A DNA stretch of 64,000 nt from an uncultured Mycoplasmatota bacterium (GCA_947302655.1 CAMYVW010000001.1:404263-468262); one strand, 5' to 3'. Positions 51,718-61,669 are shown, counted from the first letter of the stretch. Translations and numbers: made by a program. Notes: a model not told the origin generated them from the sequence alone.

Positions 51718-53088
51718 CTAATACTCACAGTTTCCTGGAGTTCTAGGATATGGTATAACATCACGAATATTTTCTATACCCGTTAAATACATAATAAGTC
51801 TTTCAAATCCAAGACCATAGCCAGAGTGATATACTCCACCAAATTTTCTTAAGTTAACATACCAATCAACTTGTGATCTATCTACGCCATGAATCTTAAT
51901 AAGTTCTTCAAGTTTATTAATATCAACTTCTCTTTCAGAACCACCAATTAGTTCTCCAGAGCCAGGTACTTCAAGGTCAACAGCAGCAACTGTTTTACCA
52001 TCATCATTTAGTTTCATATACCAAGCTTTGATATCTTTAGGCCAGTTATATATAAATACAGGTCCATTAAAGTGTTCTGTAATCCATTTTTCATGTTCTT
52101 TAGCAATATCACTTTCATAATCAGGAGTAAACTCCCATTTTTCTCCAGAATTTAAAAGTAAATCAATAGCATCATGATGAGTAATTCTAGTAAACTTAGA
52201 ATTTACTAGTTTTTCTAATTTTTCTTTTAAACCATTAGATACAAATTGATCTAAGAATAATATTTCATCTGCTGCTTTATCTAAAACATAAGATACAACA
52301 AATTTAATCATATCTTCTTCAGCATCCATTAATTCAGGTAAATGCATAAATGCCATTTCTGGTTCAATCATCCAGAACTCATTTGCATGAGTTTTTGTAT
52401 TTGAGTTTTCAGTTCTAAATGTTGGTCCAAAAGTATAAATCTTTTTAAATGCCATAGCATATGTTTCACCATGTAGTTGTCCAGAACCAGTAATATATAC
52501 TTGTTTTCCAAATAAGTCTTTAGAATAATCTACTGTTTTATCTTCATTTAAAGGAACATTTTTAAGATCAAGTGTAGTTACTTTAAACATTTGATCTGAT
52601 CCTTCACAGTCTGTTGTAGTAAATAATGGTGTATGAACATATGTATAGTTATTCTTATGATAATATTCATGTAGTGCCATTGCAGCAATACTTCTAATTC
52701 TAAATACAGCTTGGAAAGTTTTTGTTCTAGGTCTAAGATAAGCTTGACTTCTTAAAAACTCCATTGTGTGTCTTTTTGGTTGAATTGGATAATCAGCTGG
52801 GCAATCACCTAATAGTTCTATTTTAGATGGTTTAACTTCAAATTTTTGTTTACCATTTGATTCAACTAACTCACCCTCACATTTAATAGCACAACCAACT
52901 AAAAAGTGTGATACTTCATCGAAGTTGTCTAAATCTTTTGTATAAACTATTTGAAGTGAATCAACAATAGTACCGTCGTAAAAATCTATAAAACCAAACT
53001 CTTTTTGATTACGATTATTTCTAACCCAACCTTCTAAAGTGACTTTATCACCAATTTTTCCAGTTTTATATATATCTATAACATCCAT
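51718..53088 (-). CDS. asnS: Asparaginyl-tRNA synthetase
   Basis: The 456-aa class IIb enzyme has an OB-fold anticodon domain (residues about 15-100), motif 2 FGPTFRTENSNTKTHANEFWMIEPE, given here in parts as FGPTFRTENS and HANEFWMIEPE, and motif 3 GYGLGFERLIMYLTG. It charges tRNA(Asn) with Asn directly. Its presence with GatCAB means the amidotransferase may be needed mainly for Gln-tRNA. It lies between aspS and gatC in the operon. Confidence 0.96.
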   Translation of the reverse strand: MDVIDIYKTGKIGDKVTLEGWVRNNRNQKEFGFIDFYDGTIVDSLQIVYTKDLDNFDEVSHFLVGCAIKCEGELVESNGKQKFEVKPSKIELLGDCPADYPIQPKRHTMEFLRSQAYLRPRTKTFQAVFRIRSIAAMALHEYYHKNNYTYVHTPLFTTTDCEGSDQMFKVTTLDLKNVPLNEDKTVDYSKDLFGKQVYITGSGQLHGETYAMAFKKIYTFGPTFRTENSNTKTHANEFWMIEPEMAFMHLPELMDAEEDMIKFVVSYVLDKAADEILFLDQFVSNGLKEKLEKLVNSKFTRITHHDAIDLLLNSGEKWEFTPDYESDIAKEHEKWITEHFNGPVFIYNWPKDIKAWYMKLNDDGKTVAAVDLEVPGSGELIGGSEREVDINKLEELIKIHGVDRSQVDWYVNLRKFGGVYHSGYGLGFERLIMYLTGIENIRDVIPYPRTPGNCEY

Positions 53089-53121
53089 AGTTATTCTTCC
53101 TTTCTTTTATAATTATTTTAA

Positions 53122-54408
53122 TTAAGGTTCAAGTCTATTTGGACCTCTAAATAAGAACATTTCTTCTTTTATAGATAAACCTAGAAGTAACATATTAAAT
53201 CTATCTACTCCAATAGCAAAACCACCATGTGGAGGACATCCATATTTAAAGAATTGTTCATAGAATTCTATATCTTTTCCTAAGCCTTTTTCATCTGCTT
53301 GTTTTTTTAAATATTCGTATCTATGTTCACGTTGAGCTCCAGAAGTTATTTCAGTACCCCTCCAAATTAAGTCAAATCCTTGGGGAATATCATCTTTTCT
53401 CATATGGTAGAATGCTCTTTTAGTTTTAGCAAAATCAGTAATAAATATAAACTCATGACCATATTCTTCCATTGCATATTTATATGCAAGTCCTTCGGCT
53501 TCAGCATTCATATCTCCTACATCAAATTCAGGTATATTATAACCATATCTCTTTTCAAGTTCTTTATATAAATCTTGAAGTTTAATTCTTGGGAATGGTT
53601 TAGTTGGAACTATTACTTCTTTACCAAAATATTCTTTGATTTTTTCACCATATTTTTCTTTAACTTTTGTTAAACCAGCAATAATTAAATCTTCTTCAAA
53701 ATCCATAACATCTTCAAATGAATCTATATAAGCAAATTCAATATCAAATGAAGTAAATTCAGTTGTGTGTCTATTAGTATTTGAATTTTCAGCTCTAAAA
53801 CAAGGAGCAACTTCGAATACTCTTTCAAGTCCTGATGCTAAAGCCATTTGTTTATAAAACTGTGGACTTTGAGCAAGATATGCTTTTCTATCAAAGTATT
53901 TTACTTCAAAAACGTCTGATCCAGATTCAGATGCAGCTCCAATTAATTTTGGAGTATGTATTTCAGTAAAATTTTCCTTATAGCAATGTTCTCTCATTCC
54001 TTCAACGAAAGTGCTTTGAACATTAAGCATTAATTGATTTTTGTCACTTCTTAAGTCAATCCATCTATAATCAAGTCTTGTATCAATATTTGCATTTTCT
54101 TCAAGTGGTGATGGTTCGGCTTTAGATAAAACATTTAAACTTGTTGGTAAGAATTCTTTTCCACCTTGTTTAACATACTCAGATAAAACCATTTTACCAG
54201 TAAACTCAATAACAGAACCTGCGATAACGCCTTCTAGTTCCTTAACCAAATTTTCATTTGTTGCTTTATCAATAGATACTTGAATAAAGCCTGTTCTATC
54301 CCTTAAAATAACGAATATCATATATTTTGTATCCCTAATTTTAGTTGAAAAACCAGAAATTTTTGCTTCTTCATTTTCTTTTAACTCATTTATTAAAGTT
54401 CTTTTCAT
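53122..54408 (-). CDS. aspS: Aspartyl-tRNA synthetase, archaeal type
   Basis: At 428 aa this lacks the GAD insertion of the usual 590-aa bacterial AspRS and resembles archaeal/eukaryotic AspRS: motif 2 VAPCFRAENSNTNRH, TTEFTSFDIE, and motif 3 HGGFAIGVDRFNMLLLG, ending FRGPNRLEP. Such enzymes in bacteria are often non-discriminating and make Asp-tRNA(Asn) for GatCAB. The neighbouring gatCAB fits that, but asnS is also present. I cannot decide specificity by eye. The place after hisS is the same as that of the bacterial enzyme in Bacillus, so in situ replacement by transfer is likely. Confidence 0.93.
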   Translation of the reverse strand: MKRTLINELKENEEAKISGFSTKIRDTKYMIFVILRDRTGFIQVSIDKATNENLVKELEGVIAGSVIEFTGKMVLSEYVKQGGKEFLPTSLNVLSKAEPSPLEENANIDTRLDYRWIDLRSDKNQLMLNVQSTFVEGMREHCYKENFTEIHTPKLIGAASESGSDVFEVKYFDRKAYLAQSPQFYKQMALASGLERVFEVAPCFRAENSNTNRHTTEFTSFDIEFAYIDSFEDVMDFEEDLIIAGLTKVKEKYGEKIKEYFGKEVIVPTKPFPRIKLQDLYKELEKRYGYNIPEFDVGDMNAEAEGLAYKYAMEEYGHEFIFITDFAKTKRAFYHMRKDDIPQGFDLIWRGTEITSGAQREHRYEYLKKQADEKGLGKDIEFYEQFFKYGCPPHGGFAIGVDRFNMLLLGLSIKEEMFLFRGPNRLEP

Positions 54409-54422
54409 AATTTTAGTCCTTT

Positions 54423-55673
54423 CTACATATGCATATCTAAATAATCAACTAAATCATTTAATTTTACATGTTCTTCTTCTTTTGTTTTATTATCTTTAAT
54501 TACAACTTCATCATTTGCTAAATCTTTATCATTTAAAACAATTAAATATTTAGAATTATATCTATCTACACTTTTAAATTGAGCTTTTAAACTTTTACTC
54601 ATTAAATCAGTTTCACAAATAAATCCATTTAATCTTAAATCTTGAGCTAAATATGCAGCTGTTTCTTTTTCATCTTCTGATACATATAGAAGATATACAT
54701 CTACATCATCATTAACAGGTATTTCAATACCTTTTTCATCAAGCATTTGCATAGTTCTATCATAACCCATAGCAAACCCAACAGCAGGAATAGAAGGTCC
54801 ACCTAGAGTTTCAACTAAGTTATTATATCTTCCACCTCCACCAAGAGCATATGAATCATCTAAAACTACTTCAAATACCATATGAGTATAATAATCTAAA
54901 CCTCTAACAAGTTTATCATCAACAACATAATTAATATCCATTAAATCAAGAAGTTCAGTAAGTTTATTGAATCTATTTAATGATTCTTCATTTAAATAAT
55001 CATTAATCTTAGGTACATTTTTTAAAATTTCATTTTCAGCGTCAAACTTACAATCAAGAATTCTTAAAACATTTTTATTAAATCTTTCTTGGCAGTCTGG
55101 ACATAAATCTTTAATATTAGGTTCTAAATATTTTTTTAATGCAACTTTATAGTTTTCTCTAGATTCTGCATCACCTAAAGTATTAAGTTTAATCGTAATA
55201 TTATCTAATCCTAGTAGTCTATAAGCATTATAAGCAAGAGAAATAACTTCAGCATCTGCTAAAGCATCATCTGATCCAAAACATTCAAATCCCCACTGAG
55301 TAAACTCTCTTTGTCTTCCACTTTGAGGTCTTTCATAACGATACATTTTCATGTTGTAATATACTTTAACAGGATCGCTCATATTACCATACATTTTATT
55401 TTCAATAAACCATCTAACTACACCAGCAGTTCCTTCAGGTCTTAAAGTAATATCTCTATCTCCTCTATCTTTAAAATCATATGTTTCTTTTTGAACCATA
55501 TCAGTTGACTCACCAACACCTCTATGGAATAACTCAGAAGCTTCAAATACTGGTGTAATAATATTAGAATAATTATATTTTTGACATAAAGCATCTAATA
55601 TATCATTTACATACATTCTTTTTTTAGCTTCAAGTCCATAAATATCATAAGTACCTTTTTGTTTTGTTATCAT
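54423..55673 (-). CDS. hisS: Histidyl-tRNA synthetase
   Basis: The 416-aa class II enzyme has RPEGTAGVVRW, motif 2 YRYERPQSGRQREFTQ, the histidine-binding LVRGLDYYTHMVFE, and motif 3 ALGGGGRYNNL. It ends with an anticodon-binding domain. It is the first gene of a six-gene operon behind a T-box leader. AGGAGGAT lies before the ATG. A cysteine pair in LCPDCQERF recalls the zinc-like knuckle seen in some HisRS. Confidence 0.97.
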   Translation of the reverse strand: MITKQKGTYDIYGLEAKKRMYVNDILDALCQKYNYSNIITPVFEASELFHRGVGESTDMVQKETYDFKDRGDRDITLRPEGTAGVVRWFIENKMYGNMSDPVKVYYNMKMYRYERPQSGRQREFTQWGFECFGSDDALADAEVISLAYNAYRLLGLDNITIKLNTLGDAESRENYKVALKKYLEPNIKDLCPDCQERFNKNVLRILDCKFDAENEILKNVPKINDYLNEESLNRFNKLTELLDLMDINYVVDDKLVRGLDYYTHMVFEVVLDDSYALGGGGRYNNLVETLGGPSIPAVGFAMGYDRTMQMLDEKGIEIPVNDDVDVYLLYVSEDEKETAAYLAQDLRLNGFICETDLMSKSLKAQFKSVDRYNSKYLIVLNDKDLANDEVVIKDNKTKEEEHVKLNDLVDYLDMHM

Positions 55674-55922
55674 ATTTTAAAAATCCTCCTTTTAAAAATA
55701 AAAAAACCTAAATAAACGTAAGGACGAGTCATATTACCCGCGGTGCCACCTTACTTTACTTAGGTACTCTTTATCTTTTATCACTAAATTAGCGTTTTCT
55801 ACTTATATGGAAATTGTTCAAAGATTAATCATTTTATTAGATTACTTTCAGCATTTGTAACCCTCTCTAAAATAAAATATTTAACTAATCTATTTTTTCC
55901 GTAGAAAATATATATTTAATAT
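55674..55922 (-). promoter_or_regulatory. T-box riboswitch of the hisS operon
   Basis: The minus-strand leader has the T-box motif AAGGTGGCACCGCGGG (in 55737-55752), a stem I-like AGAGAGGG and GCTGAAAG region, and a terminator pairing CCTAAGTAAAGTAAGG with CCTTACGTTTATTTAGG, followed by T7 near 55695. The T-box sequence lies in the loop, so uncharged tRNA would favour the antiterminator. The candidate specifier region is near 55816-55830 (ATTAATCTTTGAAC), but I cannot fix the codon. Confidence 0.93.
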
Positions 55923-55928
55923 ATCCAT

Positions 55929-55957
55929 ATTTTAACTTAAAATAAAGGAATAGTCAA
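55929..55957 (-). promoter_or_regulatory. Promoter of the hisS operon
   Basis: On the minus strand: TTGACT, 17 nt, TAAAAT, about 250 nt before hisS. Confidence 0.75.
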
Positions 55958-55976
55958 TTTATTATAAAGAAATTTA

Positions 55977-57215
55977 TTATCGATTTCTATCGTGTCTTTC
56001 GTCAAAATCAGAATATGATGAACTATCATCATCTCCTAATTCAATAGCTTTTCTAATTTCATTATTAAAATAATAATCTTCTATAGAATAATAATCTTCT
56101 GGAGTTTTATCTTCTTCAACTTCTTTATATCTAAATGGAAGCATATCTTCTTCTGTTTCTTTAGGAATATAACTTGGTCTAACACCATCAAAATTAGCAT
56201 TAACTCTATTAATAAATTCTTGAAGGTTTTCTTCATCAGTTTTTGTATTAATAGTTGCGTTATATACATCATCAAAAACATCAGATAATACTCTTTCTTG
56301 ATCTTTATACATTTCATCCTGTTGATTTAGTTTTTTAATTTCATCTTTTGAATATATAAAATTTCTTTCAGTAATTCTTGGTGATGAAAATACTTGATCA
56401 AAAGTACATTTACCGTTATTTACTAAATAAACTCTTTTAGACATAATCATCACATCAAGCATAAGTCTATAGAAAAATGAACCACGTGGAAAATATTTAG
56501 AAAATACAGCTTGTTCTACTTTGCCTTTTTTAATTGCACTTTGAGGTTCAACACTGACAGTATTAAATAAAATATTAGAAATATCAGCACCATTATATGG
56601 AATAAATTTACCATTTATATCTTGAAGTCTAACTTCTCTGCCTTGATTTCTTTCTGCAGCATATATAGTATTAAATTTCTTTTTAAAACAATTTAATAAA
56701 TAGTTATACTCATTATTATAAAAAGTATTATTATTTAAATACTCTGGCGCAGGAATTTTTTCAAAGAAAGTAAGTGCATCAGGTTCAATTAAATCAGAAT
56801 CATAAAAAGCATTTTCATTTGAACTTGAATTTGAAACAAAATCTGCTTGATCTAAATCAGATTTATAAATTATTGGTACAAGTAAATTACCTTTGTTTTC
56901 CTCACTGCCTGAATAATATATTGGAAGTCCATAAGAATTAACCATTTCTTTTGATATAAGTTTAACACACATATAATCATCAGGATTAAGTGGAAGATGA
57001 TTTTCATTATATAAATGAATTAAGTTTTCTAACAGTTCCTTATTAGAATTAAAATGAGCATTAAATAAATGAACATTTGCATCCAACGTTAAATTTTCAT
57101 CAAAAGCATATATATCTGAATGTAGTTCTTTTTGAAATAATAAATCTTCTGGTTTAATTTCAAATTCAGAACCTTTTCCATCAACTAAAATATATCGATA
57201 ATTATTTGTTCCCAT
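55977..57215 (-). CDS. Hypothetical 412-aa protein
   Basis: I do not recognise it. It is soluble, rich in Asn and Asp, with an acidic C-terminus (DDDSSSYSDFDERHDRNR). AGGTGA precedes the ATG. There is no signal peptide. It stands between the T-box promoter and another orphan, with a terminator in front of it belonging to the gene at 57281's region. Confidence 0.6.
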   Translation of the reverse strand: MGTNNYRYILVDGKGSEFEIKPEDLLFQKELHSDIYAFDENLTLDANVHLFNAHFNSNKELLENLIHLYNENHLPLNPDDYMCVKLISKEMVNSYGLPIYYSGSEENKGNLLVPIIYKSDLDQADFVSNSSSNENAFYDSDLIEPDALTFFEKIPAPEYLNNNTFYNNEYNYLLNCFKKKFNTIYAAERNQGREVRLQDINGKFIPYNGADISNILFNTVSVEPQSAIKKGKVEQAVFSKYFPRGSFFYRLMLDVMIMSKRVYLVNNGKCTFDQVFSSPRITERNFIYSKDEIKKLNQQDEMYKDQERVLSDVFDDVYNATINTKTDEENLQEFINRVNANFDGVRPSYIPKETEEDMLPFRYKEVEEDKTPEDYYSIEDYYFNNEIRKAIELGDDDSSSYSDFDERHDRNR

Positions 57216-57249
57216 AGGTTTGTTTCACCTCATTCTTAATAATATAATT

Positions 57250-57285
57250 ATAACAAAAATACCATTAAAATGGTATTTTTTTATC
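57250..57285 (-). terminator. Terminator of the orphan at 57281
   Basis: AAATACCATT, loop TT, AATGGTATTT with flanking A/T runs. It resembles the terminator at 58462-58505 (same ATACCATT stem). Confidence 0.75.
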
Positions 57286-58348
57286 TTTCTCTTTGAAAAG
57301 AATCTACATTCTCTTTTTCATTAACTTCTTTAAGAGAGTTTATCGTTGATAACAATTTGATAAGATATCTATGATTAAAGTTAGATGTATCTAGCTCACC
57401 TCTTCGATTTAAAATCAAGAAAAAGTTATAAGCATATTTAATCTTATCTTTTTTACTAAGAGTTTTATAAAGCTCTCTATCAAAGCCATCATTATAACAT
57501 GGGCCATTCATTACAATTGTATCTATTTCTCTATATAAATCCTCTGAATAGACACCATATCCACTATAATATGCTTTTGATAACTTATTAAAATTAATTA
57601 TATTTGATCTTTTAAGAGATAATAAATACTTCTTAACATTTTTAACAATATCTATCTGTTCTTGAGTTGGTTTATTAGTATAGATTCGATTAACCCTATC
57701 ATCTAATGCTGAATATAAGTTGTTTATTTCATTAAGGTTAGATTCAGGTAATTCAACAATATTCAAATCTCTATATATTGCTTCAACTAAAGACTTTGCT
57801 TCATTATAACGATTTGTTTGCTCAAGCATAGACAAATCATTATAAAGCTGATAAAGTTTTAGTAAATTTTTTTCTCTTAATTCATCAAGCGAAAGCATGC
57901 CAAGCGAATCAGTCTTTACATTTGCAATATATGAAAGCTTTAATAAACCAAATAATGGTTTTCTAAAATCATTAATATTTAATTCTAAATCTGATTCTAC
58001 ATCAAATAATTGTGATAAATCATTTTTAAAAACTAATGGTAATGAATAAATACTTTGAAGTTCTTCTTTTTTATACATCATTTGATTAAATACTATTTTT
58101 ATATTTTCATCAGTTGGGATAACATCAATATCTTGTTTTATACATAAATCTGCAAAAAAACAGCATAAATCAGACTCATTTTCAAATGATAGATTGAACA
58201 TAACACAACTAATCAAATCATCATTACTTAATTTTGAAAGACAAGATTGAATATCATTTTTTATATCTTGATAATAAAATCTCGTATAAATTTTATTGCT
58301 TTCTTCCCCTACAATATCATAAGAATATTTTTCTTTCAGTGCTGCCAT
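57281..58348 (-). CDS. Hypothetical 355-aa protein
   Basis: The ATG at 58348 has GGGAGT 7 nt upstream; a GTG at 58357 touches that site. The protein is helical and charged, with cysteines near the N-terminus (ESDLCCFFADLC) and the end SFQRER. No family is recognised. Its gene stands alone between terminators. Confidence 0.6.
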   Translation of the reverse strand: MAALKEKYSYDIVGEESNKIYTRFYYQDIKNDIQSCLSKLSNDDLISCVMFNLSFENESDLCCFFADLCIKQDIDVIPTDENIKIVFNQMMYKKEELQSIYSLPLVFKNDLSQLFDVESDLELNINDFRKPLFGLLKLSYIANVKTDSLGMLSLDELREKNLLKLYQLYNDLSMLEQTNRYNEAKSLVEAIYRDLNIVELPESNLNEINNLYSALDDRVNRIYTNKPTQEQIDIVKNVKKYLLSLKRSNIINFNKLSKAYYSGYGVYSEDLYREIDTIVMNGPCYNDGFDRELYKTLSKKDKIKYAYNFFLILNRRGELDTSNFNHRYLIKLLSTINSLKEVNEKENVDSFQRER

Positions 58349-58461
58349 TAAACTCACTCCCTTATAAAATAAATTAATTTACAAGCAAACGCGTTATGAC
58401 CAAACAATAATTTATTGTCATATATACTAGCACATTTTTAATAAAATGCAATATTTTCCTA

Positions 58462-58505
58462 AAAAAACAAAAAATACCATTCTTATCTCAAAATGGTATT
58501 TTTAT
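58462..58505 (-). terminator. Terminator of the relA operon
   Basis: AAAATACCATT, 9-nt loop, AATGGTATTTT with a following T-rich run on the minus strand. Confidence 0.75.
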
Positions 58506-59493
58506 TAATAGCTCTTTGTTCAAAATATTCATTAAATGATGCATAAATATCATTAACTTTTTCTTTATATGATTCAGAAACAATATAATTTGGTTCTTTT
58601 GAATATATATATGAAGCAAACTCCAGAAAAGTTAAAAAGCACTTAAAATCATCAAGTTTCTCAAATCTCTTGTCGGAAAAATTGACATATGATTGAGCAT
58701 AAATAAGAAGTAAATTTAACTCATAATTTAATGTATCCACAAACTTCTCATTTGCTATCTTTGAATACTGCGGAATTTGTGAAGCTAATTCAATCATCAT
58801 CTCTTTAATTGATGAAGAATCCTGTCTAAAATAAGCATCAACAATATTTTCCTTAGCAAAAAGATTCATATAAATTTGTGCTAATTCAGTATTTACTTTA
58901 TATGTATTTAATGAATAATTAATCAATTCTTTATCACGTTTTTCAAATTTTAAACAGTCATTGGTAATTTCTTGAGTAATCCCCTCATTTAGCAGAAATG
59001 GAAGATTTAATCCATCACAACAAAAATGAGTAAATTCATGTCTAATTCCGGCATATCCTTTAACATCAGTTTCATTATTTAGGTTTTTATATTCCATGTG
59101 AAGAGCTATAAAAGGAAACTTAGGTGATGTTGATTGATCATCTATAACGTTCATGTTTTTATCCATTTCAATTCTAATTCTGAAAACAACATCTTTTGCT
59201 TTTTCACGTGCTTTTTTAAAATCACAGTACGGATATAAACTTTGCAATGTATTAATATGAGCCAACAATTCATTATAAAGATTAGACCAAATTTCTTTTC
59301 TTTCAATTAAGGAAATTTGGCTATCTCTTTCACCGATTATCTCTATTCCATTTAACGTATTTTTAATTCTTTCATAGTCTTCCTGGGTTATATTTTTAAA
59401 TTTTCTATTAGCTTCATCTGTATATTGAATATTACCATCTTGATCATAAATATACATTGATAAAGGAGTGACCTGATTTTCCGTTTTGTTCAT
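58483..59493 (-). CDS. Putative gluzincin metallopeptidase
   Basis: The 336-aa protein has HEFTH at residues 152-156 and a glutamate 14 residues later in NEGITQEI (E170), the HExxH plus downstream Glu pattern of gluzincins. There is no signal peptide, so it would act in the cytoplasm unless exported otherwise. AGGTGATGAA precedes the ATG. It follows relA by 8 nt, implying joint expression. The substrate is unknown and the overall family is not recognised; the motif could be fortuitous. Confidence 0.55.
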   Translation of the reverse strand: MNKTENQVTPLSMYIYDQDGNIQYTDEANRKFKNITQEDYERIKNTLNGIEIIGERDSQISLIERKEIWSNLYNELLAHINTLQSLYPYCDFKKAREKAKDVVFRIRIEMDKNMNVIDDQSTSPKFPFIALHMEYKNLNNETDVKGYAGIRHEFTHFCCDGLNLPFLLNEGITQEITNDCLKFEKRDKELINYSLNTYKVNTELAQIYMNLFAKENIVDAYFRQDSSSIKEMMIELASQIPQYSKIANEKFVDTLNYELNLLLIYAQSYVNFSDKRFEKLDDFKCFLTFLEFASYIYSKEPNYIVSESYKEKVNDIYASFNEYFEQRAINKNTILR

Positions 59494-59501
59494 TTCATCA
59501 C

Positions 59502-61658
59502 CTACTTTTTCTTATAGACATTAATAACAAATGGTAATTTTCTTAATTCTTTTGTATATTCAACTAATTCCTCATAATCATTAACTTTAACAGTTATATC
59601 ATATATAACTTTATCATCAACTTGATGAGATTCAACAGCATCAACATAAACTTTAATTAAAGCACCTGTTGAGATAATATCAAGAAGATAATTACCAACG
59701 TTATCTACTTCAATAACAAGATCAGTTTTATAAACATTATTAATATTTTCATTCCATGACGCTTGAACTAATCTCTCAGATTTATCAATAACATTATGAC
59801 AATCGATTCTATGTATTGAAATACCTTGATTTTTAGTAATATAACCAATAATAGGCTCACCATGAATAGGTTTACAGCATTTAGCTAAATTTACCTGAAC
59901 ATTATCAACGCCATCAACTATAATATCACTATTATATTCAGAAGCTTTATTACTTGATGGCGTAGTAGAACGAATCTTACCAATAAGCGCATCCTGAATA
60001 GTTTCTTTATCTTCAGTAGCTAAATTAACAACATAACCTGCAGTATATCTTGTTGAACCAATAGATAAATATAAATCGTCTAAATCAATTAATTTTAAAT
60101 CTTTAAGAATCTTATTTATATTTTCTTCAGTTAAAAAATCAGCTTGAGGAATATTTTTTCTTCTAAGTTCTCTATATATTGCTTCTTTTCCTTTTTCTAT
60201 ATATATAGTTCTATCTTTCTTACTAAAGAAAGATTTAATTTTATTTCTTGCTTGAGAAGTTTTAACAAAAGTAAGCCAGTCTTTATTTGGCGTTGCACTT
60301 GCACTAGTTTTGATTCGAACAATATCATTATCATTAAGCTCATAAGCAAGGGGAACAATTGAATCATTTACAATAGCTCCAACTGTTTTATCACCAACAT
60401 CAGAATGTATTCTGTATGCAAAATCTATTGGAGTTGAACCTTTAGGAAGTTCTACTACATCTCCTTTTGGTGTAAACACATATATTAAATCATCAAAATA
60501 TTCTTTTTGAACTTGTGTTGAATCTTCAACATCATCAGTTGAAGATTCAATAATTGATCTAAACATTTCGAGTTTTTGTTCCATAATATTTTGAATTTTT
60601 TTAGAGCCTTTTTCTTTATAAGACCAATGAGAAGCTAAACCTTTTTCTGCAAATTCATCCATCTCATATGTTCTAATTTGTATTTCATATAGTTTTCCAT
60701 CTGTACCAAACACAGTTGTATGAAGTGATTGATACATATTTTCTTTTGGATTTGCTATATAATCTTTAAATCTTTTAGGAACTGGTCTAAATTTAGAATG
60801 GATTAATCCTACAGCTAAATAACAATCACTTTCTTTTTCAACGTATACTCTTAAAGCTAAAATATCGTATATTTCATCCCAAGATCTGCCTTTATTGTAT
60901 AGTTTATTATAGATACTATATATACTTTTTACTCTGCCTTTAATCTTATATTCAACATTATTGTCATCAAGAATTTCAGATATTTCATCGATCATTTCAT
61001 CAAGACATTCTTTTAAGTTGTCTTTGGATTCATTAAGTCTATCTTCAATATCCTTGTATACATCAGGTTTTAAATATTTTAAACATAGATTTTCTAGTTC
61101 ACTTTTAATAGAGTTAATTCCAAGTCTATGTGCAATTGGAACTAAAACTGATAAAGTTTCATTAGCTTTCTTCTTTTGCTTTTCAGGATTAACTGCCCAT
61201 ATTGTTCTCATATTATGAAGTCTGTCAGCAAGTTTAATATATAAAACCCTAACATCTTCAGCAAGGCCGATTAAAACTTTTCTTAAATACATTGCAGATG
61301 ATTCTGATTCATCTGGAAGTTCAAGTTTATTAATTTTTGATACTGAATCAATTATTTTAGCTGTTTGTTCATCAAATGTACTTTCAATTTCATTATAATA
61401 TGTATCACCATTATTCATAACTTCATGCATTAAAGCACATGAAATAGTAAGAGCATCTGAGTTTAAATCAGCTAAAATTAAAGCAACAGAAAGAGGATGA
61501 GATATATAATCATCACCTGAAAGTCTTTTCATATTTTTATGCTTTTCTTTAGCAAATTTATAAGATTTCTCTATAAGATTGATATCAGCATCAGTATAAT
61601 TTTGACTGCTCTTTAAATTATTAATTAACTTTTCAAAAAGAGCTTGTGCGTTTTCCAT
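59502..61658 (-). CDS. relA: RelA-type (p)ppGpp synthetase with a degenerate hydrolase site
   Basis: The ATG at 61658 has AGGGTGG 5 nt upstream. The 718-aa protein has the full long RSH layout: HD region, synthetase (RVKSIYSIYNKL, YDILALRVY, YQSLHTTV, EIQIRT), TGS and ACT. In the HD region the family HDVVEDT reads HEVMNNG: His78 stays but Asp becomes Glu79 and the Glu-Asp pair becomes Asn-Asn. The catalytic hydrolase residues are therefore lost, and it is probably synthetase-only. A separate hydrolase would be needed elsewhere. It is preceded by comN and followed by the HEFTH protein. Confidence 0.93.
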   Translation of the reverse strand: MENAQALFEKLINNLKSSQNYTDADINLIEKSYKFAKEKHKNMKRLSGDDYISHPLSVALILADLNSDALTISCALMHEVMNNGDTYYNEIESTFDEQTAKIIDSVSKINKLELPDESESSAMYLRKVLIGLAEDVRVLYIKLADRLHNMRTIWAVNPEKQKKKANETLSVLVPIAHRLGINSIKSELENLCLKYLKPDVYKDIEDRLNESKDNLKECLDEMIDEISEILDDNNVEYKIKGRVKSIYSIYNKLYNKGRSWDEIYDILALRVYVEKESDCYLAVGLIHSKFRPVPKRFKDYIANPKENMYQSLHTTVFGTDGKLYEIQIRTYEMDEFAEKGLASHWSYKEKGSKKIQNIMEQKLEMFRSIIESSTDDVEDSTQVQKEYFDDLIYVFTPKGDVVELPKGSTPIDFAYRIHSDVGDKTVGAIVNDSIVPLAYELNDNDIVRIKTSASATPNKDWLTFVKTSQARNKIKSFFSKKDRTIYIEKGKEAIYRELRRKNIPQADFLTEENINKILKDLKLIDLDDLYLSIGSTRYTAGYVVNLATEDKETIQDALIGKIRSTTPSSNKASEYNSDIIVDGVDNVQVNLAKCCKPIHGEPIIGYITKNQGISIHRIDCHNVIDKSERLVQASWNENINNVYKTDLVIEVDNVGNYLLDIISTGALIKVYVDAVESHQVDDKVIYDITVKVNDYEELVEYTKELRKLPFVINVYKKK

Positions 61659-61669
61659 GTAATCCACCC

